Of a DNA stretch of 64,000 bases, positions 47,106 through 57,800 are shown piece by piece. Each line of letters begins with the position of its first letter. Position 1 is the stretch's first letter. The stretch comes from Marsupella aquatica. Lineage: Eukaryota > Marchantiophyta. A program made the translations under genes and the position numbers. The DNA is taken from the NCBI GenBank assembly GCA_973895155.1, contig OZ316891.1, positions 13,578,001 through 13,642,000 of the forward strand, in the 5' to 3' direction. A model generated the notes under the pieces. It was not told the DNA's origin. It did not search any database and was given only the letters and a program-made list of their open reading frames with translations.

Positions 47106-50100
47106 GTGAATACGTTATAGGAATGACCGGAATATTTTTGAGAGGAGACAATGTGATATTGACAAATGATGGTAACGATGTTGCGAGCGGGACAGTTCAA
47201 AAAGTCAACCCGCAAGATAGTGTTCAAAAGATATTGTTGAGAGAGAATCGAATGGGAGTTCTCATTGAGAAAGTTTTTGACCGAACCACAAAACTACTAT
47301 TTCCGATGCCTCGGGCAGAAAACCTTTTTGATGCCATTGATTCTTGCGTTATTTGGGATTTGTCTTGCGCATATCTATCCACGACAACAAATTCTCAAAA
47401 ACGCATTAGTGTAGGTAGTTGTTCAAATAGACCCGAGAGTAATTTGGAGAAAAATCCAATTGTAGAGGAGGACTCATCGACCACTCCGAGGCAAGGGGAT
47501 GAGGTTGAAATGTTCATCTTTGGGTGTTGTGTAGCCCTTGGAGTTGTTTTCAATACAAATCCAATGGAAAGATGTCACAACATTTTACTTGGTGAATCAC
47601 GGATCAGTGTGAGGGTCACTGATGTCATTCATGGGAGTAGGGTTTTACCTTACAAACACAGTGGGGCTGAAACAATTGACGAGGCAAAAGACTCATGGGT
47701 TCTCTGGGACGTGGCAGATGTCCGAAGTAGAAAGAGTTTCTCAAAGAAGGATGCGGATGATGATATCAATATAGAGCGGAGTTTTGTTGTGGAGTCTCCC
47801 TCAGTTGAAATTTCTAAAACTAATTGTGACTATTTCCAACGGTCAAATTGGATGTCAGAGTTGGTCGAACTATACATCGGTTCAGATCGAACCAATAGGG
47901 TTGCCACGGGGACCATCACTGTGCCTCAAGAAACGGCGGCGGTTGACGATGAAATGCTTGGTGAGGACCATGTAGGGATTGCTGTGAAAGATGTGGTGGA
48001 ATCACAATACTTTCCCAACTTCCATAGGGGAGTAATTACTTTGGTTCGGTGGCGAATTGATTCAACAAAACTACTTGCAAATGGGAAATTTTTGTCGGAC
48101 ATTTTGGTTGAAGGTTCAGAGAGGATGGAGTTGGTGGATAGGGATGATCTCTATCCAAATGTAAATGATAGGGGAATGCTGCGCACAAGGCCATACAATT
48201 TCAACAAGAGGACTCATGTAGATCCGATTGAAAAGAAAAGAAGGCTATTGGAAACCAAGGCAGTTTCAAAAACAACGAAAGCTTCGATTGATGAAATTAA
48301 AAGAGAGAATTGTTGCAAGCAGAAATGTTGTCTGACTATGCCAAGAGAAGACATAGAAGATATTCAGATAGAATTTCACGGGATGTCTAGTGAGTCAAAA
48401 ACATCACACATTTTCAACCTCTTCCACTACAGAGAAGATGATGTTCGTGATAAGGGGCACCATGTTCTCAAGGGTATGGTCGTATGTAGACATGCATTTG
48501 CAATCATCCATGGCTTTAGCCACATAAAATATTATGACTACAAAAGGAGATATGTGGAGGGCTGCAAAATTGGGTTCCATGGAAACACGGGCTCCATGAA
48601 AACAAGGTCAAATACCTTGCATGCACGAGCTCTGTTGGAGGATTTTTTGACTCGAAATGCAGAGCCCATGCCTCATATACCTTATGCTGGGGCTCATGGG
48701 ACAGACTCCACTGAATATCGTCTTCCAGCATGTTACAAGAAGCTGGAGATTTTGGAAGATGTGAGAACAAAGATGAAGGAAGAGGGGCTTCCTCCAGTTA
48801 CAGAGAATACTCTGTACAAGATTTGGAGCAAATCATTCGCAAACTTCAGTTTCCATAAAGATGGTGCATTTGCCAAGTGTACTCTTTGTTGTGAATACAA
48901 AGATAGTTTGATGCGAGAAAGAAGGAAAAAAGAACGTGCTGAAATTGAAGAAAAATGAGCGCAACATCTTTGTGAGAAAATGTCACGTAGATATGTTTAC
49001 TATGCTCATCGAGTGATGGCTAAGCAACATCCAGGGGAATATCTTTGCATCATTCATGACAAGATGGATCAAGCAAAGACGTGGATTCCAAAAATGGTTA
49101 GTACTCCTAAATCGCTTTCGGGTCATGGGATGCCGCTACCTATTGCTCTGACAGGGATGTTGACCCACGGAAGGGATCTAGGAGTCATGCACACTTTAGT
49201 GTCACTGGCCTTTGGCCAGGAGATGCCGATTTCACGGTGACATCCTTGGCTAAGTGTCTTCGAGACCTTGAAGAGTACAATGGAGACAAGACAGGTGACA
49301 TGTTGGATGGCCTTTATTTGGAACCTCATAGACCTTTCTTTCAAGCCCTTCTTGACTTTGATGCATTTTTTAAGGGATATTTGGAACCAAAGAGTATTCC
49401 AATGAATAGGTATATTGGTTCTGAAGATGCAGCCGAGAGTCAGACGGAGACGGTCTCCACCCAACTTGGTGAGGATCAAGGAGGGGACATGCATGGGGAA
49501 CAAGGCAGTCCATCTTTCAAGCCCTTGCCAAGGCACCTAACATTGCAAATGGATAACTCAGCAAAGGATAACAAAAACCAGACTGTCATGGCATTTTGTA
49601 GTGAGCTTGTGAGTAGAGGAGTATTTGAAACTGTTCAAATGTCTTTTCTTATGGTTGGTCATATGCACGAAGATGTTGATGCACTCTTTTCGAAGGTATC
49701 ATATCAAGTTCAGCACAAGGAAGTTGCAACTCTCCTTGCTCTTATGGCAGAGGTTTGGGAATGTGAGAGCATTCATCCAGTTCCCAGATTGATACAAGAA
49801 GTTGCATCTTACAAAGAATATCTTCAAACTTTCAACGTTAAAGATATTCAAGGTCACTCAAAACCTGTATCATTTCTTTTCTCTATGAGAGATAATGTAC
49901 CAATATTTCAGTATAAGTCCCATGTAAAGCAAGCTTGGGCTCTAGTTGGTGGAAGGTGCATTAGGGCAACAGATCTGACAACAAATTCCCTTCTTTTACC
50001 TAGTGGAGAGCCCTTAGCTAAATCCATTGGAGAGATACACAAAAAATCTGAAGAGATTATCCCATTTCTTACCAAGTACCTTGATTTTTTGAGAAGAAGT

Positions 50101-50865
50101 TGCACTGATGAGACATCTATAGCATATAAGGAAAGATTTCCTCTTGTGAAATATTGGGAGAGAATTGTGGAGTTGTTGACAAATGGGCTTGCACTGGAAG
50201 GGGAGGGAAGTACTCAATTTCCCTTGAAAAATGGATTTTGGCCTAAGACTAACCATGGCACTGATTACAAGGTCAACCAACCGGATCAAAGTGGTCCTCC
50301 AAGTGAAGATGAGGAGAATGCGGAGATGACAGCTCTTCAAAATGAGGTCTTGGAAGAGATGGAAGATCAAGCGGCACCATTTGTTGGATCTCGAGCTGAG
50401 AGAGAACAAGGACGGTGGATTCCCCTACAGGATATTTGTCAAGGGAACTTTGTATTTCTTCGACCAGAGGATGATTGGGAGAATAAAAATGGTGGAGGTC
50501 ATTTCTGGTTGGTGAGAGCTTTGGGTTTGGTTGACCCTAAGCATGAAGTCCCAACTACATCTCCAACAAACCCTCCTCTGCCTCAACAATATGCTCCAAT
50601 GTTTCCAGTCGAATGGTGGAGGCCTAAACACTCTAAACTTGATGTGACTGAGAGTGCACGGTATCTAAACTGCTTCATGTCCACTAAGACATGGGAGCGA
50701 GATCCAGGGTTTGGTGAGAACGCTCAACATTGGCAGTATGCAAATTCTGCAATGTATGGTTTTAAATCTGGCATGAAAGAAGAAAACATGGCGGGCAGAG
50801 GTTTGAAGATTCCTCGAAATGTTCTACAAACTATCCAAAGTTATCTCCAAAGGATGGACAAGTAG
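47106..50865 (+). pseudogene. Transposase candidate with DUF7869-type DDE/D-like core, interrupted
   Basis: The coding region opens after a probable acceptor (TTGTGCAG at 47105), so an earlier exon is likely; the first ATG is at 47123. Residues 1-320 hold three diverged repeats of about 75 residues (GDNVILTNDGNDVASGTV.., GDEVEMFIFGCCVALGVV.., VELYIGSDRTNRVATGTI..), each ending in a Trp-containing strand; they resemble the DUF8039-like repeats of plant transposon proteins. Next come VCRHAFAIIHG and FAKCTLC. The core has Asp residues in IIHDKMDQAKTW (49058-49069), LQMDNSAKDNKNQ (Asp at 49552-49554) and GHMHEDVDALF (49669-49680), spaced as in an RNase H-like DDE/D enzyme. A TGA at 48956-48958 and a one-base frameshift between about 49160 and 49200 break this copy; the frame after the shift ends at 50865. 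Confidence 0.75.
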
Positions 50866-51109
50866 ACTTAGTTGTTACTTGTGAAGCTATAATAATTATT
50901 AAATAGATAGTTACTTAGATAGTAACAAGTACCTACTAGTTATTTACTATTTTAATAGTTTTAATGTGAGACCATGCCATTGAGTGTTAGTTATACTATC
51001 TCCTCATTTTCTAAACTTTTGATTGTTATGAATATGAATGTTTGCTTTTTTTGCATAATTAAAAATATTTTTCTATTCATTCTTTTCTTTTAAATGATTA
51101 TAATAAGAG

Positions 51110-51440
51110 TTGGTACACTTTTTAGGCCAAATGTACACTTTGTTGCACTCAAAGCTACACTTTCTAGACCAAATGCACTTAAATGTACACTTTTTAAGCC
51201 AAATGTATGTTTTTTTCACTCAAATGTACACTTTCTAGGCCAAATGTACTCAAATATACACTTTTAAAGCCAAATGTACCTATTTTGATGTTCAAATATA
51301 CACTTTTCATTGCCCAAATGTACACTCTTTAGGCCAATTGTACACTTTTCTATCCCCAAATGTACACTTTTCATTGGCCAAATGTACACTTTTTCAAGCC
51401 CAAAAGTACACTTTTCATTGCCCAAATGTACATAAATCAA
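51110..51440 (+). repeat. Right subterminal AAATGTACACTTT array
   Basis: About thirteen full or partial copies of AAATGTACACTTT, with spacers like TAGGCCAA and CATTGCCC. The period is about 20-25 bp and orientation is the same throughout and the same as in the left array. Dense subterminal motifs are typical binding sites for plant transposases. Confidence 0.88.
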
Positions 51441-51445
51441 ATAAT

Positions 51446-51471
51446 AATACACTTTTAATGAATAGGCTGAT
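51446..51471 (-). repeat. Right terminal inverted repeat of the DNA transposon
   Basis: Reverse complement reads ATCAGCCTATTCA T TAAAAGTGTATT. The following AAAT (51472-51475) is the right copy of the target duplication. Confidence 0.92.
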
Positions 51472-52739
51472 AAATTCAAATCGAGTGATGCACCGCGTTG
51501 CTAGCTTCAGTGGCTACGTTCTCGCCAAAAAAAATCCAAAAAAAGTTACCGTTCAGACCTTGGAATCTTTGACTAAAGGCCGAAAAACAGCTCTCTGTTT
51601 TTTTGGAATATTCCTTGGACTGTGCAACAGGTCTTACAGGGGGCCGTTCCCCCTGTCCAAGCGGTTAATTTGGTGGGTCACCGGGCCCGGGATGCCGCTT
51701 AACCAATGAGGAGCCTGGAAAGGATTAAAAAACCGGGCCTAAGGGGGTTTAAGCCCCTTAACACAAAAATACTGTCTTAAAAAAGGCGCCTATACGCATG
51801 ACGGGCCAGGCAGTGCACAGGGGGCCGGGGAGTAAAAAACCGAGTCGAAATGGGCAGGGATGGAGCTGCGACAGCCGGGAGTTCTGGGATGTCCACGACG
51901 GCCGCGACGATCGGGACGTCTGGGACGTCCGTGCCGACTGCGACGTCCGAGACGGCCGGGACGGCCGGGACGTCCATGATGGGAGTATTAGCGAGGAGGA
52001 GGAGGGGATCGCCGATGGGGTATTGACAGGGGTGCAAGGGTCGGGAGGGTGTGTATACACACCACAAAAAAGGCCCTATTCTAAGTTAAAATATGCACAA
52101 AAAATAAATTTGTTGGGTTACTCACACTGCCATTATCACTTTACACCAGATAAAGACTAGTTGTCGACGGGAAATGTTACCAAATTGCACCGGCACCGTT
52201 TGCAACTCTAGCAGAGTAAAAAATTCCCGTCACGACTCCTTCACTTCGCGTCAAGTGTCAATCTTGGACTCAAAACGACCACTGCACCGCGATCTCTCCG
52301 TTGAGCCGTTGCACTTCCCGTTTCTTCCTTTGAGTCAAACGCAACGACAAGTAACCCCACTTCAGTCAAAAGAAGACTCCATAGCCAGTCAAAAACTCAG
52401 AACGGCTCTTTTGCTTGGTACATCGCACTCACTACACCCTCGATAGCAAACCAGCTACCAAAATAATCAGCTTTGCCCGATCTACGATTTGAGCTAAAGG
52501 TTGTGACGCCTCGCGCACCACAAAACTCACACCGTCGAGAAAATGATCTCAGTTCCCCCCCAAAAGAACCGTCGAACAAAACCGTCGAACACGAATCACA
52601 AAAAATCCAGAACGACGGAAACGTGAATTCCTCCGCACCACGAACTCCGTTCAGAGATTTCTTTGCACCGTCAAAAAGCCCTTGCCCCGATCTATCCGTT
52701 GAGCCCAACACGTCCAAGTTCCATGCAACAGAACTCCGT
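51472..52739 (-). other. Copia-1 leader, continued to the right of the DNA transposon
   Basis: No gene. Parts at 51480-51610 and 52170-52735 match the Copia-2 leader at about 59340-59490 and 59870-60180 (shared 'gttaccgttc', 'ctctccgttgag', 'atccagaacgac', 'ccaagttccatgc'). The middle part, 51620-52165, differs between the two elements and includes an array of GACGTCC and GGCCGTCC-like motifs near 51888-51980. Confidence 0.75.
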
Positions 52740-53035
52740 CTCGGGGGTTTCACTTCCACAAAAATGGCATATCACGTGCGACGAAGGATAGGGTCATTTT
52801 ATTGGTTCTAAAGGAAGACTTAAGAATTTTTGTAGAAGAATAATAGTGTATTTTAAATTCAATTTTGAGACTTATAAGAACATTAGGGTCTTTTTAATCC
52901 AATTTTTAGAATATTCCAAGAATATTCCAACTATATAGGGGTTAGAAAATAATATTTTTTTTCTTACATTTTAGGGGGTCCGAGGCCTAAAAACGTCGCA
53001 GGCGATGGGGAGGTCCCCATATAGTGAGACCCCCA
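52740..53035. mobile_element. MITE-like insertion, 296 bp, Mutator-like target duplication
   Basis: A non-coding AT-rich segment flanked by AGAACTCCGT on both sides (52730-52739 and 53036-53045). The ends are short inverted repeats, GGGGGTTTCACT and, on the reverse strand, GGGGGTCTCACT. Copia-2 lacks the segment at the matching place near 60180. A 9-10-bp duplication points to the Mutator superfamily; the terminal repeats are short for it, so the class is tentative. Confidence 0.65.
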
Positions 53036-53064
53036 AGAACTCCGTGAAATCCACCAACTCTAAC

Positions 53065-54140
53065 TATTGTATGCTATCAAAAGCAAATATCATCGAATAT
53101 ATTCTAAAAACTCGGTGTTCGTTCCCGTGGAAGAACAAGAATGGGATGAAAAGATGTTTTAAAGTGTTTTGAGTGGTTTAAAGATGATACTCAACATCTA
53201 TAAGAAAAATAGAATCTTAAACAAAACACAAAGAATTAATAAAATAAGAACAAAGTGACATTTGTTGTACAACAGAATCTTAGAGCTTTTAGAGGTATAG
53301 TTTAGCAATATTTAACTCCGTCACCATGTCTTAAGAAAGAGCTATGGCATTATTTGAGACGTTGATAAGTCAAACATAACCTTGCTATAACTGCTCTCTA
53401 GGTTTCTATCATAAATCTATGTTTAAGAAGTGTCTATGCTCACAAAACCCAAGATAAGTTTCGGATTGTGTATATAGTAGTGTGTCATTAAAATGCCGGC
53501 AACATGTTTCCTTCTTCAGCGATGCGCAATTCCAAAGGAAAACTAATGCACATTCAGTATACCACAATGGTACTTCAAATCCGTGAATTAAGAATGTCGC
53601 TACTTCTTAATCATATAGATTTCTATTTCTTGATTTCATGCAATACTTATCTTCCAAAGATAAGTCCTTCATGTAAATACAGAAATGGACAACAAATGTT
53701 GTAGTTTGGATTAGGCACCGACCAACGGATCTTCTAATACATTCCACAAACTGTATTTTTATGGGTTTTACTTCTTACGGTAATTGCAACATGCATTACC
53801 ATACGAAGGAGGGGTAGACTCCTAGCACAAGTAATCAAATTCCAAGGTATGCAAATCTTCCTTGCAAAATTGCATTACACGTACAAGGGACAAAACTCCA
53901 AGATGAGGAGATGCAAATAACTATCCACACTGTCTCAAAATGAGACTGGTATCACAATAAGTACATGAGATCGCCCATAGGCTAAGGAGAATGAAGAGAC
54001 ATGCCTCTTCATTTCCTAAGTCTAAACTAAGTAAAGTAAAAGTCAACTTTGACTAAGGGATAGTCAAATGGTCAAAGCTAAGTAAAAGTCTACAAAATAA
54101 AATACTAATCTCATACTGTAATAGGAGGAGGGTCGACTAC
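53065..54140. other. Left part of element X, no gene
   Basis: AT-rich DNA between the left border of element X and the Copia-2 insertion. Apart from a dozen codons at the right edge that continue the interrupted minus-strand frame of element X, nothing coding is seen. Confidence 0.5.
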
Positions 54141-54145
54141 AAGTA

Positions 54146-54619
54146 TGTTGAGCATAGACGACGATCGCAACGGCAAGCCCATGAACCATCCAACGCACAA
54201 TAGTCGACACAAGAGATACGTGGTTCACCTCCTTGAGGCTACGTCCACGGGAACACACAAGAGAGCTTTACTGAACTCTAAGCCCGTCGGTTATACCGAG
54301 TCTCCACATGTAAGCTCTCCCTATCTCTCAAGTGGCTCCATAACAATGAGCCTTGGTTCTACCTCTCCAAGCACACATGCCTCTTATGATATAGTGTGCA
54401 ACTTAGTTGTACCTAACCACATAGTTGTACCTAATCACGTAGTTGTACCTAACCACATAGTTGTACCTAATCACGTAGTTGTACCTAATCACGTAGTTGT
54501 ACCTAACCACATAGTTGTACCTAATCACGTAGTTGTATCTAACCACGTAGTTGTACCAACCCACGTTGTTGTACCAACCACGTCATACCTAACCTAGACG
54601 TAAGAGTAAATACCCAACA
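54146..54619 (-). repeat. Copia-2 3' LTR with internal 18-bp tandem repeat
   Basis: 474 bp. The part at about 54398-54590 is a run of about eleven 18-bp units, TAGTTGTACCTAA(C/T)CAC plus one base, in which the C/T variants alternate in an ordered pattern. On the coding strand this lies in the 5' part of the LTR (U3), where enhancer repeats are usual. The landmark 'gtggttcacctcc..aggctacgtccacg' is at about 54220-54250. Confidence 0.93.
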
Positions 54620-54809
54620 ATCTTCCCCTTGACTCTGGTCTAGGGGAGAGTAATACTGCCAATGTATATGATCCCTCAGCGGGAAGTTCTGGACAGAACC
54701 AAACCGGTTTCCCTCTCTAACTAGAGCAAACCAGAACTAAGCCGTAGCCTAATACATAGGAATGAGGAAGAGCATATATCAGTAATTACAATGAATGTTT
54801 AAGAAAACT

Positions 54810-57800
54810 CTACTTGTGATGCAATTGCAAAACCTGCAATACGTCACGGTGTCTAGAGAAACTCTCCAAAGGAATCACTTTGGTAAATGCGTCAGCCGGG
54901 TTGAGTTTACCATCAATCTTGACTAGCTCAAACAAATTATCAGACACAGCCTGCCTGATAAAATGGTACCTGACGTCAATGTGCTTCACTCTGCTGTCCA
55001 TCACCTGGTTCACAGCAAGGTGGAGCGCACTTTGACTATCACAATGGAGCTTCACATTCCCCTGTGGCAATCCCATTTCAGTGATAAGTCTATCCAACCA
55101 AATCGCTTCCTTTGTTGCTTCCGCAGCTGCAACATACTCCGCTTCTGTAGTAGACTGAGCAATACACTTCTGCAAAGTAGACCTCCAACTTATGCATCCA
55201 CCGCCAAGTGTGAACACGTATCCTGTTGTTGATCTCCTTCGGTCCAAATCTTGTCCATAGTCAGAATCTACATAGCCAATCAATGATCTAGCATTCTTTG
55301 CATTCGCATCAAATAAAAGACCATGATCCACGGTACCCTTCAAGTACCTGATAATCCACTTCACTGCTTCCCAGTGTACCTTCCCTGGATTCAACATGTA
55401 CCTGCTCACCTTGCCCATAGCCATGGCAAGATCAGGTCTAGTGCAAGTCATCAAATACATGAGACTCCCCACTGCCTTGTCATATGGAACCTTTGACATC
55501 AACCCCTTCTCTGTGTCATCCGTAGGACAGAACGCTGATGATAACTTGAAGTGTGGAGCCAACGGGGTACTTACTGGCTTGCTATTCTCCATGTTGAACC
55601 TTGCAATTACCTTCCTCGCATAACTGCTCTGCGTCAACCATAGCTTGCCAGCCTCCAAGTCCCTAGTGATCTTCATACCCAAAATCCTCTTAGCTGGCCC
55701 TAAGTCCTTCATCTTAAACTCTGCACTAAGCAGTGCCTTGAGCTTAACAATCTCAGACCTATCCTTGGCTGCAATTAGCATGTCATCCACATAAAGTACT
55801 AAAACAATGAACCCAAAGACAACATTCTTCACCGGTTTCAAATACACACAAGGGTCAAATACACTTTTGTGAAAACCTTGTGACCGAATCCAATCGTCAA
55901 ACCGCTTGTTCCACTGTCTTGGTGACTGCTTCAACCCATACAAGGATTTCAGCAATCTGCAAACCAATTCCTTCTGTCCTCTCTTCACAAAACCTAGCGG
56001 TTGTCTCATGAAGATCACCTCTTCCAATGTGCCATAGAGGAAAGCTGTGACAACATCCATCTGATCTAGGAGCAGACCAAACATTACAACAAGTACACAC
56101 AATAGTCGTATTGTAGAGTACTTAGCAACTGGTGAGAAGACCTCATTGTAATCCACACCTTTCTCTTGTGTGAATCCCTTTGCTACCAATCTAGCCTTGT
56201 AGACCTTCGATCCACCTCCTATGGAATTATCCTTCAGCTTGTAAATCCACTTGCTGTCCACCACTTGCTGACCCTTAGGCAGCTTAACAAGCTCCCAAGT
56301 TTTGTTGTCCTTTAGTGACTGCATCTCCGTTTGCATTGCTGCAGTCCACTTCTGCTTCTCCTTTGAAGCACTTGCCTCATGAAATGAAGAAGGTTCTCCT
56401 TCTTCCAAAATTAACGCATCACCCTCATCATCAGCTGTAAAATCATCCTCTTGCAGTTGAGATGAATCAACCCACTGTCCATACCTTGATGGAGCGCGTA
56501 CAGTGCGACCAGATGTTCTTCTAGCCGATGACTCCGGTTGATCTGCGTGTGCTGGTACAATTTGAAGCTCAACAGCATCCACTTGCTGCTCACCAGCATC
56601 AACAAACTCCTCTGGTTCCTCTGGCACAGGAACCAGCTCCATAATTGGAGCAACTCCTTCTCTCCGGTCATGCACCTCATAACCAATCTCCCCCTCAACG
56701 AGATCCGGGATAGGAGATTTTCCTTTGTCAGTACGGGAGACCTGAGTATTCTCCCCCTCCTTCAATAATCTGGATTCATTGAAGGAAACATCCCTACTGA
56801 CAACGAGCTTACAGGCAATAGGATCCCATAGCCTATAGGCTTTCACACCACTCTGGTACCCAAGAAAAATACATTTTCTGGAGGTAGGATCCAACTTGGT
56901 CCTATTCTGCTTTGGTGTGAGAGCATATGCATCACTTCCAAAAATTACCAAGCCATGATAGTCTGCTTGCCGCTTATAGCGCATCTCAAACGGCGTTTTG
57001 AAATTGATAGCACTAGAAGGAGAAAGATTTACCAAATAAGCTGCGGTATTGACAGCTTCTGCCCAAAATTCTTGTGGTAAACCTGATTGGCTCAACATAC
57101 TCCGTGACCGCTCCAACAATGTCCGATTGAGCCTCTCAGCGACACCATTCTGCTGCGGAGTATAAACTGTGGTGAGATGGCGAGTTATCCCCTGTTCTGA
57201 ACAGTACTCTTCAAATTCCATTGAAGTGTACTCCCCGCCGTTGTCTGACCTCAGACTCTTCACCCTTGTATCCAAACACTTGATCGTGTTTCCAGTCTGA
57301 TTCTCCACCTGGGCCTTCCACTTCTTAAAAATGGACAAGACATCAGACTTATGCGTCATGAAATAAATCCACACAAATCTTGAGTAATCATCAATAAATG
57401 ATACATAGTACAACTTTCCAGAGTGTGAGGGAGTCGGGGATGGACCCCACACGTCACTATGTATGTACTCAAGAACCGCTTTGGAACGATGAGTTCCAAC
57501 ACCAAAAGCACGACGATGTTGCTTTCCAAGAATGCAATGCTCACAAAACTCTAATTTACAAGATTGCAAATCAGAAATGAGTCCATTCTTCCGTAAGATA
57601 GCCAAACCCTTCTCACTCATGTGGCCTAGCCGTGAATGCCACAGTTGAGTCATCTCCTCGTGAGACTTGGTTACATTGGCCTCTCCACATACAGTATTGC
57701 CCTGTAACACATACAAATTCTTTTGTCTACTCCCCTTCAAAATCACTGTCTCTCCCGACCTGACTTGAAGTTCACCATCAATAACGCTCCATTGATGACC

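Larger units (their letters stand above)
38795..51471. mobile_element. 12.7-kb DNA transposon with DUF7869-type transposase, ParB-methyltransferase and FCP1-like genes
   Basis: The ends are inverted repeats of 26 bp with one mismatch: ATCAGCCTATTCA, then A or T, then TAAAAGTGTATT. The target duplication is AAAT (38791-38794, 51472-51475). The target is the leader of Copia-1, and the homologous leader in Copia-2 near 59350 is continuous across the site, which proves the insertion. Inside are a + strand transposase candidate, two - strand genes, about 30 scattered palindromes, and subterminal AAATGTACACTTT arrays. A 4-bp duplication is also known for Sola-type transposons, so kinship with that superfamily is possible; I could not test it. 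Confidence 0.9.

Noticed and set aside
38795-51471. Helitron or Maverick/Polinton as the class of the large DNA element
   Set aside because: There is no rolling-circle or helicase domain, no protein-primed polymerase, capsid or retroviral-like integrase, the terminal repeats are only 26 bp, and the duplication is 4 bp rather than none or 6.
54145-54597. 150-codon frame with VVPNH repeats (also at 60271-60723)
   Set aside because: It lies wholly in the Copia-2 LTRs, antisense to the element, and stays open because the tandem unit is 18 bp.
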